From Raphanus sativus (Eukaryota > Streptophyta > Magnoliopsida > Brassicales > Brassicaceae), in the NCBI RefSeq assembly GCF_000801105.2, contig NC_079512.1, forward strand, positions 33,683,848-33,747,847: a stretch of 64,000 bases of DNA, read 5' to 3'. Each line of letters starts with the position of its first letter. Position 1 is the first letter of the stretch. The notes beneath the pieces are model-generated. The model was not told where the DNA came from. It saw nothing but the letters and a program-made list of their open reading frames with translations, and did no database searches. The position numbers were made by a program, and so were the translations under genes. Below, piece by piece: positions 35,015-47,369 of this stretch.

Positions 35015-35191
35015 TCAAAGGTGGTCGTCGTCTGTGCTTTTGGGTTTGCGATATTTCTTTTCAAGTTCCTTAGCCTTAGAGAGGGCGTAGTGGGCAAGGG
35101 TGTTGATGTTAGGAACGTTGTAGTTCTGAGCGATGTAGATCCCACACACTGTTCCCGTGAGGAATGAGAAGCTGCTCCTTACTATCCCCAT
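35015..35191 (-). CDS. 58-aa single-pass membrane protein (AT4G25225-like)
   Basis: Minus-strand frame of 58 residues from an ATG at 35191 to a TGA at 35015. It begins MGIVRSSFSFLTGTVCGIYI, a short N-terminal hydrophobic segment, followed by AQNYNVPN, a charged helix ALSKAKELEKKYRK and a hydrophilic tail ending DDDHL. This resembles the small DUF4516-like family, in which short single-pass proteins are often mitochondrial; that localisation is inference. Position immediately after the G3PP2-like gene matches AT4G25225. Coding status rests on the conserved-looking pattern and synteny, since a frame this short proves little by itself. Confidence 0.75.
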   Translation of the reverse strand: MGIVRSSFSFLTGTVCGIYIAQNYNVPNINTLAHYALSKAKELEKKYRKPKSTDDDHL

Positions 35192-35705
35192 CCTTCTTCT
35201 TCTCCAGATAACTAGGCGAGAGTGAAACGGTTTCTCCGTCTCTCCGGCGTGAAGCTAAATCGGGGTAAAAGATTGAATTGAATTGAATTGGCGAGAGATT
35301 TGATTAAAAAAGAAGAAGAGATTTTGACAATTCTGGAAAGTCGAAGAACCGACTGTAAGATCAACTAATGGGCCTGATGGATATACTTGGCCCAAACATA
35401 GTTTAAACTTCCTGAAAGAATCAGATTTTCCTTTTTTGTCTACGAATGTAAAAATGCCATCATTCCTCAATAGACTAGCTTTGATAAGTATTAAGTTATA
35501 CGGGCATGCTTTGAGGTTTCTTGGTTTCTAGTTCCTTTAGTTTGCCTGTTTAGAAAGCCAGTAAAGATCAGATGTATGGGGCTTGTGCCTCGTTCTAAGC
35601 TCAAAGATGGGTTCTCTAAAAGCCAGTAAAGAAGAAAACAACATCCATGTTGTTTGAAAATCTTGATCTCAAAGGCCAGGGCTTGTGACCCATGAGCTCA
35701 GCCTA

Positions 35706-36037
35706 TTACTATTTTTTAGTCTACTTTAATTTATGTCTCGTATTACTTGTTAATGCCCTCACGTTCTTCCATTTCATTTGCATATTGGATCTTGTCGCTA
35801 GCATGAAATGGAACATGAGTTGTTCTGTGAACTCTGGTTACTTTAAGGATTAGTCCAAATCTGATTTTAAACAAATTAAATCAATAAACTATACCTGAAT
35901 GCTTTCAGGGAAAGGAGTCTCGACAAATGTAATAAATTTATAATATATGCAGAGCCTTGGTTGGAGGAATTATGATTTTCTTTACCAACATCACGTAATC
36001 AACATAAATTAAAGTAGACTAAAAAATAGAGTAGTTA
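35706..36037. repeat. MITE-like inverted repeat
   Basis: TACTATTTTTTAGTCTACTT with TAATTTATGT on the left (about 35708-35736) is the reverse complement of ACATAAATTAAAGTAGACTA with AAAAAATAG on the right (about 36003-36031). The internal 260 bases are AT-rich and non-coding. No clear target duplication. Confidence 0.55.
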
Positions 36038-37284
36038 CTAGTTATCTAAAAAGCGGTCCGAATACTGATGATACATAATTAGCTTTATTTTCAAAATCTA
36101 AATAAAAGCTCTTTGTATATATATGATATTATATGAATGTTTAACATACAGCCTTTTTTGTGTTTATACAAATGCATAGTATAGGTTTGTGACTCCATTT
36201 GATAAGAAACATCTGATAAAGTAATCACTTAATTGTTGCCGTGAAGAAAGAGTTTTGAAAATCCTAATTAAATAAATACCTGTAAGTTATAACTACTAGA
36301 CATTTACAATTTCGATTACATATGATCAAATAAAGAAGTAGCATGTAGGTAAAGCCAAACTAAAAAGATTGTGAACGGATTTGTTTCTTTTAAAAGAAGC
36401 AACTTTCTTCTTGTCCATGCAGAGCGTAAACTGCACTTTGGCAAAAGATAAAACAGTTGTTTCTATTTTAATACGACTCTAGTTAGCTCGAAATATACGT
36501 TCATTGAATTTCCCACTAATAAAAAAAGAGAGAGAGACATTATGGCTTATGGATCAGCTCAACGTATCATAACGACTCAATGAGAATCATCACTAATTTT
36601 ATCGACAATTTGAAGAAATTAACAGTCAAGTGTTTATTTATTATGTTTAAGTTTAATCGTCCCGACCAACAAGGGGGAGCAAATTGGTGCCATAATAATA
36701 GTAAAATAGCGGAAAAGGTGGTGATTTGTTCCCACATTCTTCTGCGCATGTTTCCTCAATCTTTGCGTTTCAAACGGTCTTCTCCACTCTTGACTTTCAA
36801 ATTGAATCTGTTTTACTTTACCAAGTTTTCATGTTTCTTTTTCTGAACGTTTGGTGTATATCTGCTTACTCTGATATGGTTTGACTTGTCCTCTAGATTA
36901 AGAAGGCTGAACTAAGTCACCAACTAAACTTTCAGAACTGAAATCGACCTTAGTTGTTAGTTTTAGCGCAAAATAGTTTCTCCCTCAACCAAAAATATTA
37001 GAATATGTGATATTACATCCTATCACACGGTGGATTAGCAAACAAAGAAATAAAATCATGAAATCTTTGACTAAATAAAATAAAGAAATATTTGCCTGTC
37101 ACTTTTGTCGCTATGACTTTAAAATATAAATTTCTAAATTTTTCTAACTCTTAAAACAAATAAGGAAATATGGACAAAACAATAATCAGACTTAGAAACT
37201 TTGAAAGGGAAATTAGGAAATTAAAAGTCTGATTGATAAACTCTTAAAACTTTAATTCCCTTTGAAGCTTCAAAAGTCTAGTCC

Positions 37285-37385
37285 CAATCATAACCATAGC
37301 CTAGTGGTTGCCAATTCTCTAAATTCTTCACTATTTGGGTAAAATCCAATCCCCCATATTACATGTTCTTGGAAAAAACTTCAGA
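37285..37385 (+). repeat. Possible tRNA-derived SINE remnant
   Basis: An A-box-like TAGCCTAGTGGTTGCC (37299) is followed about 35 bases later by a degenerate B-box-like GGTAAAATCCAATCCC. No tail or target duplication is clear. Confidence 0.35.
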
Positions 37386-37958
37386 TGTGATAAAGATAAT
37401 AAATGATAAAAAACTATCTACAATCTTAATGTTTTGTTTTTAAATTGCAATAATATAGTTTTCAATGATCCCAACTTTATACGTTACTATGAAGTTTTTC
37501 ACACTACATCAGAGCATTTTACATTCTTAATTTATTTGATGTTTTTAGTTAAAAGCCAATCTCACACACAGAACCGTTCTAATTTTTAACACCTAACACA
37601 AATTGATTATATAAATGATTATATAAATGATTATTTAAATACAAGACAAGATAATTTAAATTTAAATACATAACATATTTTTGTGTGTCTGAAATAACTA
37701 ATTTGAGAATAATGACGAAAATAATTGAGGAAAAGAAAAAACAGGAACGTGTTTGTATTTTTCTACACTCATGTAAGGAAAATTCAAAAAAACCTCTACA
37801 CTACTGACACACAACACTTTCACACCTTTTCTTCGCCTTCTCTCTACCGTTTCCTCTCTCTCGTTTCGTTTCAGTTTCCACCCTTTATTATTAATGTCAA
37901 AACCGTAGTAAGCAGCTTTGCGCGATTCCGAGAAGAAAAAAAACCTAAAATCAAATCA

Positions 37959-40696
37959 ATGGCGACGGTCTCTCTCCACTTCTTCTTCTTCTTCTTCTCT
38001 CCTTCTCTCCTCTGCTTCGTGCTTCTCTCCGGCGTGTCTTTCGCGGCGGACCCTTTCGTCTCCTACGACTTCAAAGTCTCCTACCTCACAGCTTCCCCTC
38101 TCGGCGTTCCTCAACAGGTTTGGCTTGAGACTTCTGCACTTTACTTTCTCCCCCCCCCCGGAAATCTCGGATTCGGTGTCTTAATAACGTTCTCGCTGTC
38201 AATCGAGAGAGAGAGATCTTCAGTGTCTTTTAGCGAGTGATGGGTTTTGTTAAAGGAAGTCGCTTTTAGTTGATCTAAAAGGCTAAACTTTTACCATAGA
38301 ATCTCAAAGATTGTGACTTTACATGGGTTTAGGTGTTTTTCAGTTAAATGGTTACTGTAGGAGATATATATAAAGTTTGCAACTTTAGTTTGGTGCTAAC
38401 TTCGTATATACTACATGAGTTTCTTCAGGTGATAGCTGTCAATGGGCAGTTTCCAGGGCCTCTGCTTAATGCTACCACCAACTACAATGTTGTTGTTAGA
38501 GTCTTCAATAATTTGGATGAGTCTCTTCTCTTGACTTGGTTAGTCGTCCAAACTGCTTTCCTTTCTCTTTTTTTTTTCTTACCAACTTATCATCACATCA
38601 CTACTAATATATGCTGCTTCCTTGTGTTTCTTCTTGTTGGAATAGGTCTGGCATCCAAATGCGGCGTAACTCGTGGCAAGACGGTGTTCTTGGCACAAAC
38701 TGCCCAATCCCTGCGGGATGGAACTTTACTTACCAGTTTCAAGTCAAGGATCAAATTGGGAGCTTCTTCTACTCTCCCTCCCTCAACTTTCAGAGAGCCT
38801 CTGGTGGTTTTGGTCCTGTTGTGGTTAATAACAGGAACATTATTCCTATCCCTTTCCCTCAGCCTGACGGCGAGATCATCTTCATGATTGGCGATTGGTA
38901 CACTCAGGACCATAAAGTATGTGTAACCAAATCATCATCATCACTTTGGTCTTTTTGTCTTTGTTTATTTAATCTTTATATATACCTTTGCCTTTTCTTC
39001 AGGCACTAAGGAGAATACTTGACTCTGGGAAAGAACTTGGGATGCCGGATGGAGTCCTCATCAATGGGAAGGGTCCTTACAAGTACAACAGTAGTGTGCC
39101 TGATGGAATTGATTACTTGACCGCTCATGTTGAACCAGGTACTACGTTGGGATGTTGACGACTCTCATCACACATATGACTCTTTCCCTTTGCCTGCGTT
39201 GTGTTCTCAATGGTTTGTGTTGTATTTTTGCAGGGAAGACATACAGAATCCGTGTTCACAATGTTGGGATCTCTACAAGCCTGAACTTCAGGATTCAGAA
39301 CCACAACTTGCTTCTGGTGGAAACCGACGGTCACTACACCTCACAGACAAACTTCACCGATTTCGATATTCACGTAGGACAGTCGTATTCGTTCTTGGTG
39401 ACCATGGACCAAAACGCCACAAGTGACTACTACATTGTGGCAAGTGCTAGATTTGTGAATGAAACCGTGTGGCAAAGAGTCACTGGTGTCGCCATTCTCC
39501 ATTACTCTAACTCCAATGGCCCTGCTTCTGGTCCTCTACCTGTTCCAAAAACAGATGTTTCTGCTCCGTGGTCAGCAATGACCCAGCCAAGGGCCATTAG
39601 GTGCATTTAAATATGTTCCCTTGGTTATTTCTACATCTTGATTTTTGGTCCAACGAGTCTTGACTCTTTTTTCATATGCAGGCAAAACACATCTGCTAGT
39701 GGAGCTCGTCCGAATCCTCAGGGATCATTTCACTACGGTCAAATAAACATCACCAACACATACATCTTGAGAAGTTTGCCTCCAACAACGATCAACGGGT
39801 CACTTCGTGCTACGCTTAACGGGATTTCGTTTGTGAATCCAAGAACTCCAGTGAGGCTTGCGGATCACTATAAAGTGAAAGGAGCTTATAAGCTGGATTT
39901 TCCTGACAGGCCTTTTGATAGACCTCCTCGTTTGGACACATCTTTGATCAACGCAACGTACAAGGGCTTTATACAAGTTGTTTTCCAGAACAATGACACC
40001 AAGATGCAGAGCTTCCATGTTGATGGCTATACATTTTTCGTCGTTGGGTAAGAGAAACCATGACACCTTTGTCATATATTCTTTTTTTTTCTACTTTGGT
40101 GTTGATGTACCATGTTATTATCCAGGATGGATTTTGGTGTTTGGTCTGAAGACAAAAAGGGTTCATATAACAACTACGATGCCATCTCAAGAAGCACAAT
40201 AGAGGTTCATACATGGCAGCATCACTCACATTACATCACTCTAATCTGCAAGTTCTCATAATCATTGTTGTTTTTTTTTGTTTTACTTGTAACTTAGGTT
40301 TACCCAGGGGGATGGACGGCTGGACTTATCTCCCTTGATAATGTGGGAGTGTGGAACATCAGAGTAGAGAATCTTGACAGATGGTATCTTGGTGAAGAAA
40401 CTTACATGCGGATCATAAACCCTGAAGAGAATGGCCAGACAGAGATGGATCCCCCTGACAATGTCCTTTACTGTGGTGCTCTTGGGAACATGCAGAAGTA
40501 AGCATCTGAAACTTTGCTATCCTTCTTTCTCTCACTCTTTTTCTCTACAGTATGATATAGAATCTTAAAACACTCTCCTTCATGGAATGATTGTTGCAGG
40601 AAGCAACACCATTCAGCTGCAACATCTATTATATTAAATGGACACTTGAAGCTAATGTTTAGCATGCTAATGGCATTGGTTTTCATCTTTTGTTGA
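37959..40696 (+). CDS. SKS1: SKU5-similar 1, GPI-anchored multicopper oxidase-like protein
   Basis: Nine exons join in frame: 37959-38117, 38429-38538, 38646-38916, 39003-39138, 39234-39600, 39682-40047, 40126-40204, 40298-40497 and 40600-40696. The product is 594 residues. A signal peptide (about residues 1-30, a Phe/Leu-rich core before AADPF) leads into cupredoxin domains with VIAVNGQFPGPLLNATTNYN and RRNSWQDGVLGTNCPIP. The family has lost most copper ligands; the usual HWHG is replaced by SGIQMRRNSW, so oxidase activity is not expected. The C-terminus ends in a hydrophobic tail (LMFSMLMALVFIFC) preceded by small residues, a GPI signal. SKU5-type proteins act at the plasma membrane and wall in directional growth. 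Synteny supports AT4G25240. Confidence 0.95.
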
Positions 40697-41384
40697 GCCT
40701 TTTACATCTTTGGAGGGAAGTTCTCCGATCTTTGTTACTAGCTCGGCTGTAGATCGTAGTAGATGTTAAACATTGGATTATTTTAGTGATTTTCAGATTA
40801 ATTTATCATCATATTCCATAGATTTGCCTTTCCATGGATTATGTTATGTCTTGGTCTTTGTCACACCACTCTCTAAATTGTAATGAAAAAAGTTGTGGTT
40901 TTCTTTGTTGTTGTTGTCGTCTTCTAAACCATCCACATCCTTCATGTCTCTTGATTTGTTATTCAGTCAGCGTTGTGGAATGCTTCCAAAACTTTATTTA
41001 GTAAAAGCTCCGACTTGTTGTTTGTGTACTTTTGAATTTTGAATCAGATGACAAGTACACTCGTTTGTCGATACTAACGGATATATGTGTGACATTTGGC
41101 TGTCTTTTGGTATCCTGTATGATTTGTTTGATTACATGCTCTAGTCCTTAAACTTAAACCGTAGCTATATCGATTGCTAATATTACTAAACCATTTAAAT
41201 TTTCTTTTGACATGATAAATTAGAAATTAAGAAAATTGATAAAGTAAAAAAACATCTCTCGAACTACGAAAGTATGTTAAAAAAACTAATGACAGGAGCC
41301 CAAATAGAACTTTAGTTTAACTAATACACAAAAAATCTTTAAAAGAAAATTAAAGCATTTTGCTTCATTTTTTTAAGGTAAGCT
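40697..41384. other. SKS1 3' UTR and spacer
   Basis: Probable 3' UTR followed by AT-rich spacer; nothing else recognised. Confidence 0.45.
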
Positions 41385-42531
41385 GAAAATCCAGCAAATA
41401 AACACCTGTGTATAAGTAGTTATGCATGGGAGATTAATTTGAATATAAGTTCCCTATAATGTACATACCATGATACGTTGATCTGTCTTTCTTAATAATT
41501 ACGGAGGAGACATTATTAGTACTATATCATGATTAAAAAACAAAATAAAATGATGTTTCTCCGAATAAAGAGATCTGGTCCATGTTCATATTACATGGAC
41601 ATCATGCTACATCACGTGCCACCTTGCTTAAACACCGGAATGAAGTTTGTATTCATGTTCTAATTTTATTTTGAGACCAAGAGAAAAGCTCCTTGATTGT
41701 TTGGTATAATTTGAGGCACCAAGGTTGTGCAAAATTTGAAAGCCAGTTTACAAAAAAAAAAGTTTGTGCAAATTATTATAAACAGATAGGTAGAGACGGT
41801 CATGTTTTTTTTTTTTTTTTTTGTTGCAAATGTTAAAATATATACCAAAGCTTTTCTGTTTTACAAGATTTGTGGTAAACCACTTATTACAAGAGACAAC
41901 ACAGAGAGATTACAAAGAATACAGAGCAAGAGGAAGAGAACAATGGAGTCACAAACCGGAGGGGAGAAGGGAGAGATACACTTGGAACAGAGAGGAGACA
42001 GCAGTAGGTGGTTGACGGTCATGTTATTTGAACACAGCCATCTTTTGAAGTTACGATAGCTTCTTACGATCGTTTACACTTTACAGCAGTGTATATCATT
42101 GACTGAAAACGCTACTAACTTACATAAGTGGTTAATGATTCGGAAGAAATGGAACAAACAGAATGAGATGTCACATGGTTTACATGTATTTATGTCATAC
42201 TATTATATTGTCTTATACTAGTATGTTTACCGTTCAAAACCGAAATATATAGCTCTACCGTTGTTTTTCTTTTTTCAAATTTGAAAAATTCTACATATAC
42301 TATTGTATGGTTGATTAAAATAACTTTATTACATTTAAACTAGAAGTCTAGATCCAATCATTCCCTTAATAATTGATGAGATGAAATTAATAATATAGTA
42401 TATCTTGTGTATTAGATCAACATATATATATACACACAAACTGCATAGTTTCACAATTCGCCAAAAAGTTTGCATCTCTGTTCTCTCTCAAACCCCAAGT
42501 TAAGAAGAACATAACCCTTAAAGTAACAAAC

Positions 42532-43131
42532 ATGTTGCGTCTAGTCATACTCTCTCTAACTCTCATTGCTCTCATTAACTCATCAAACATCCCATGTACA
42601 ACAGCTACCCCACCAGCCAAATACCAAAACTACAAAACATATGTAAAAACAGCATGCAACTCAACAACATACCCTACAATGTGCTACAGCTCATTGTCCT
42701 CCTACTCTTCAACCATCAAATCCGACCCAATCAAACTCTGCATAACATCGCTCAACATCAACCTCAAATCCGCCAAAAAAGCCTCGTCCGTCGTCTCTAG
42801 CCTTCTCAAAAAGGCCAAATCCACTTCCAGCCCTGAGGTTCCAATCCTCAAGGACTGCTTGGAGGAGATGAAGGACACTGTCGACGAGCTCAAGCAAGCG
42901 ACAGCCGAGATGAAGAACCTCAGCGGAGGAGGAATCTCAAAGGAGGAGCATCTAAGGAACGTGAAAACGTGGGTGAGTTCGGCGTTGACAGACGAGAGCA
43001 CGTGCACGGATGAGTTAGAGGAAGGAGAAGTGAATGCGGACACGAAGAAGAAGGTGAAGAAGACTGTTTCTGAGCTTTCATGGACTACAAGCAATACTTT
43101 GGCCCTGATGACTAATTACCTAGGTTACTGA
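42532..43131 (+). CDS. PMEI4: Pectin methylesterase inhibitor, PMEI4-like copy A
   Basis: Single exon, 199 residues. A signal peptide (MLRLVILSLTLIALINSSN, cleavage near residue 22-27) is followed by a PMEI domain. Conserved cysteines are at 42 and 51 (first disulfide) and 109 and 158 (second), with an extra Cys70. The helix motif KDCLEEMKDTVDEL and the late motif WVSSALTDESTC are intact. PMEIs bind pectin methylesterases one-to-one in the wall and control pectin de-esterification and wall stiffness. A TATATATATACAC stretch at about 42422 may be the TATA box. Synteny supports AT4G25250. A paralogue lies 6.6 kb downstream in the same orientation, with matching upstream DNA. Confidence 0.9.
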   Translation: MLRLVILSLTLIALINSSNIPCTTATPPAKYQNYKTYVKTACNSTTYPTMCYSSLSSYSSTIKSDPIKLCITSLNINLKSAKKASSVVSSLLKKAKSTSSPEVPILKDCLEEMKDTVDELKQATAEMKNLSGGGISKEEHLRNVKTWVSSALTDESTCTDELEEGEVNADTKKKVKKTVSELSWTTSNTLALMTNYLGY

Positions 43132-43898
43132 AATTAACCATTACATTCACCTCTTATCTTTGCATGTGCATGTTTACGTTTTCTTTTCTTTTTTTGTTTG
43201 CTTGTTAAAGGTGAACGTTTCGTTTTGTTTTCTTTATGTCATGATTAGTGTTCATATGAATTCCAAGTTTTCACACTGCCCAACGTTTTATAATTACTTC
43301 GACAGTCAAAATGTGCATTCGAACTTATACTTCATGCGTGTGTTCACATGGTAATCTCAAACCGTAGATGTTGTTAATTCGTTATGAATGACTGACAATC
43401 ATAACATAAAATAATAGCATGTAACCGAACAAATAATGAACAAATACACGGTGGGCTTTTTAGGTAATGGCTTTGTATTTTTTTTTTTTGAAAGAATGTT
43501 AAATTTATTCAAATAAAAAAGAGCTTATTTGCTTAATAATCAAAATCATAATGGAAATTAAGTGAATGACATTGATGTTGACATAATTAAAAAACTATCA
43601 TTTGTGTTTCATATTATCCGGTTATACTTTCTGCATGTGCAAGTTGCCAGTACCAAAAGAAGAAAAAGATGATACGATGGTTTATGAAGTCAATCCATTT
43701 TTTTCTTTTATTTCTTTTTTTTTTTGCTTAAACTCCTTTGTGTTATTGGAGATGATGTAGTAAAATAATATATGGTAAATTAAACACATACTTATGATGT
43801 TAACAAAATAAAATGTGCCCAATATTTATTGTACACTATTCATACTTCACACAGTCAAACCAGAATGTTTTATTCCATATAAACAAAATAGTATATAA

Positions 43899-44640
43899 GA
43901 GTGAGTTAGTGAAACCCCCACCCAGATGATAACACTAAACCCTAACCTGGAAATATCAACACACATCCGAGATATAAACAGTTTTCTCCGTTTTCAAATA
44001 ATGACATTCACCAGGTTCATAATACTATACTACATAGTAAATATAGTATACTACTTTTAGAGGTACGAGGAACTAAACTTTAGTTCTCATTCAATAATTC
44101 AGAGGACTTTAGTAGCAAGGTTATATGGATGTTGTACTAATATATTATTGAATAGAATAAACTGACATTACGACATAGATGAGTTCATATCACTAATACA
44201 AGTAATAGAGTAATGAGGGTGAGTTAGTAAAACCCTCACCCAGATGATAACACTAAACCCTAACTTGGAAATGTCAACATAAACCTGAGATATAAATAGT
44301 TTTCCCCGTTTTCAAATAATGACATTCACCAGGTTCATACTATACTACATGGTGCATATAGTATAATATTTTTAAAGTGTACGGGCTCGTTCAATAATTC
44401 AGGATGAGTAAGTGAAACTCAACTTAGATGATAAAACTATACCCTAACCCGAAAATGTCAATCCACATCCAAAATATAAACAATTTCCCTCTGCTGAGTA
44501 ATATTGACAGTAACCAGATTATTACATGTTTATGAAATAGTATAGAAATATGTCACGAATAATATGGTACCCTTGCATAAATAACTATACTAAAGAATAT
44601 ATAGTATACTATTTCGTTGACTGAATATAGTATAGACGAC
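43899..44640 (+). repeat. Three diverged tandem units
   Basis: Units start near 43899, 44215 and 44401, each with GTGAGTTAGTRAAAC or similar, CAGATGATAACACTAAACCC, GAGATATAAA and GACATTCACCAGGTTCAT. Each ends in palindromic TATAGTATACTA-like runs. Units 1 and 2 are close, unit 3 is diverged. Non-coding. Confidence 0.7.
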
Positions 44641-44739
44641 GAGTTCATCTTCTTTAATTCTTCTTTTTTCAAACGTGCTGATACACCTCCACTTTGTTCA
44701 CCATCGTTATTTTTCACCACCATGTAAATATCATCTTTG

Positions 44740-45380
44740 TCTCATTTCTTTTTTTTCCAACACAACGATTCTTCTACCGGTCCGTCGTCGTTATTTTTCA
44801 CTATTGGAACACTAAAACAAAAACAAAAACAGAGTAAAAACAGAAACAGTAACTGTAACAGAGAATAAAAACAGAAACATAAACACAATATAAAAATAAA
44901 AACAGAAACAGAGTATAGGCAAAAACAAAAACAGAGTAAAAAGTATGATGTCACCTCATTCTCTACGGTGCCATCTTCTCCTCCAAATTCAATGTCATAA
45001 GTCATGAATCTTTGTTTTTTACTTGCTTTGAAATAAAGTGGTGTGTGTTTGTACGTACCAAGAAGAAACAAAGATTTGGTGAAAAAAAAGAAGAAGAAGA
45101 AAAGAGATGTGTATCAATAATAGCCACAATTTATCATATTGTTTATTTAATATTTATTTTAATATATATTTCTTAGCAGGTTACACATGTCACCACTAAG
45201 GTGTAATATGGCTATTTTTTATATTATGGAACTGGTATATAGATGATTTAGAGATTTTAGCTATGAGGTGAATTAACATTTATTTGATGGTTGTACAATC
45301 CAATTCCCCAATAAAAAAGGTTTTTGTACAACTAGTGCATCTTTAGTTTAAACAAGAGTGATATCTTTTAACCCAAAAAC
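44740..45380. other. A-rich low-complexity DNA
   Basis: Degenerate AAAACAGA repeats at 44810-44945, then AT-rich sequence; long conceptual frames here are low complexity and not credible genes. Confidence 0.5.
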
Positions 45381-46034
45381 AGTGGTTAAGCTCGCCTAAT
45401 CTCTAGTCGAAAACCAAACCGCCATTGTGTTGTTGAAAACTGTTCCTCCTCTTCCACGCAGTGAACTGATTCGGTTTCTTAGCTGCTTGTCGATGAATTT
45501 GGTAATAATAATGCTCGGGGAACGTAATGGTTCCAGTTGGGCCATTTTCGATGAACTTGGTAATGGCTTTGTATTTCATATCCCATGTTATTATTTAGGC
45601 AAATATATATGGATCGATCAACATGTCAGAAGGATTCGTAACGGTTCCAGTTGGGCCATTTTCTTATCAACAAACATGAATTTAAACTTAGGGGCCAAAA
45701 CTAAACTATTTAAAATGAAAGAAATTACAGACAAAGAAAAACTAGAAACCCTATCTAGAATAACTGTGTGTGACATCTTGATCAACTTGGAGCTGTCCGT
45801 CTCATAATCGCGACAAAACATGCGCTCTTCATATCCCTTAAACTTTTTCATAAATCTTTGTCCTTAAACTTCTATAAAATAATCAAAATATAGTATCAAA
45901 TTTCAGTAATTCCTGGTTAAAGAAAAGGTTGTTTAAGGATTGTTGAGGATATTGTTGGGTTAAACCCACGAGCCTTTCAGGCCTATCAGAGATTCAGCCC
46001 TACTTATATGAGTTCTATCACTAACTCGAATGTG

Positions 46035-47300
46035 CCATCCATTAGAAACAAAATGTCTTCACATCGATAGTTGAAAAGGATCCTAAACAATATGATAGAT
46101 GAGTCGCGATTTTTATCACCAATTGGATTGGGTCCCCCTACCATACCACAAGACTATCTGAGTTCACAGGTTTACTTGCATGTACTTTTTCTTGAATCGA
46201 GATTTTTGTGGTGTTCAGTCTACCGCTCTATGGGTACAATATCGAAAAATGCATTAAATGGATGCATTGAGTCTGATTTGGAAACTCATCTAATTTAACA
46301 TAGTATGAGAGTCCAATCTACATAATCCAGACCGATTCACACCGATCTTGCTGAAATTTAGCCCATCGATTATTGTCTAAACATTTTGAAATTGACGTTC
46401 AAAAAATCATTGTCTCGAGGAGGTGTATTAGACACAAAGTATTTCACATCGGTAGTTGGAATGGATCGAAGCAATATATAAGATATATTAACCACTATTC
46501 TTATCACCAATCAATACTATTAATTTTGCAGCATGACCTATTGATATTTAGTTGTGTCCAACTCAAAATTTCAACAATACATAATCATGATACCTTTTTA
46601 ATATAACTGCAATAATTAATGTAATTGACTAATATAACTGCTTAATAATCATCGTCCACTTTTTGTAACTGCATAAAAAATCCACCATTCTCTATTGCCT
46701 AATAATCTTTAATATAACTGCAACAATTAATAATATTGCATAATATAACTGCTTAACAATCATCACCCACTTTTGTAACTCCATCAAAAATCCTAATAAT
46801 CAACATTTCAACAATCAAATTATTATTTGTTTCCTAATATGATTAGACCACTGGATGATATATAATCATAATTGTTTTTCAATACAAATCCATACATATT
46901 TGATTCTTAATGAAAATTTTACAGCATAACTTCAGACTTATCATTTGGTCAATAGATTAACTGAGATCTTGACAAGAGCCAAGTGAATTTAAACTGTTCT
47001 GGTTTCAAAGGAAATTTTAAGGCCCATACAAATATACAAATAATCGAGACCAATATCAAATCCAACTTACACTAAAAACCGAATAAATTTTTGAAAAAAT
47101 GTTATAAAATAAAATTTAATATTCTGTTAAATATATATATATATATATATATGTAAATAGGTTATTTAAAAAATATAAAATTATAATAAAAGATATACCC
47201 GTAAAAATTAAAATACACACAAATATAAAAATTATATTAAAAAAATAAAACAAAACATATACCCGCCCTCGAAAGGGCGGATCAATATGTAGTTAGTTTT
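46035..47300. mobile_element. Composite transposon insertion with Helitron 3' end
   Basis: Absent from copy 2 of the duplicated tract. The left part has two related segments containing TTCACATCGRTAGTTG (46053 and 46441) and TTATCACCAAT, resembling short LTRs. From about 46600 two units share ATATAACTGCAAYAATTAAT and ATAATATAACTGCTTA. The right end has the hairpin CCGCCCT/AGGGCGG (47263-47280) followed by ATCAATATGTAG, a Helitron-like 3' terminus with a degraded CTAG. Exact borders not established. Confidence 0.5.
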
Positions 47301-47369
47301 AAATTGAAAGTCCATCTAATTTTACACTATCAAAAATGGCATGAAAAAGGATTAAACACACAAGATTGA

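Larger units (their letters stand above)
35192..37958. other. Long gene-poor spacer
   Basis: About 2.8 kb without a recognisable gene, where an AT4G25230 (RIN2) homologue would be expected from Arabidopsis order. It holds a MITE-like inverted repeat (about 35706-36037), a SINE-like segment near 37.3 kb and the SKS1 promoter. A CTTTCACACC...CTCTC pyrimidine-rich leader lies at 37800-37870. Confidence 0.5.
43481..45558 (-). mobile_element. Retroposon-like insertion in copy 1
   Basis: The perfect 18-mer GGTAATGGCTTTGTATTT lies at 43463-43480 and 45559-45576. Directly inside the left copy is a T-run followed by TTTGAAAGAATGTTAAATTT, i.e. a minus-strand poly-A tail of the same kind as the 55-nt insertion at 29271. 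Copy 2 of the duplicated tract lacks this block. The interior encodes no reverse transcriptase and contains a three-unit repeat array, so it may be a composite of more than one event. Confidence 0.5.

Noticed and set aside
37725..38240. Longer frame reading through the SKS1 start
   Set aside because: It starts with low-complexity leader sequence and runs into the first intron; the ATG at 37959 begins a proper signal peptide and the donor after CAACAG fits the family.
44742..45071. Minus-strand frame of 109 codons
   Set aside because: It reads degenerate AAAACAGA repeats as Phe/Cys/Leu runs; no domain and unstable composition.
45427..45807. Plus-strand frame of 126 codons
   Set aside because: It crosses an internal duplication and a likely insertion border, and its counterpart in the second PMEI segment is not open.
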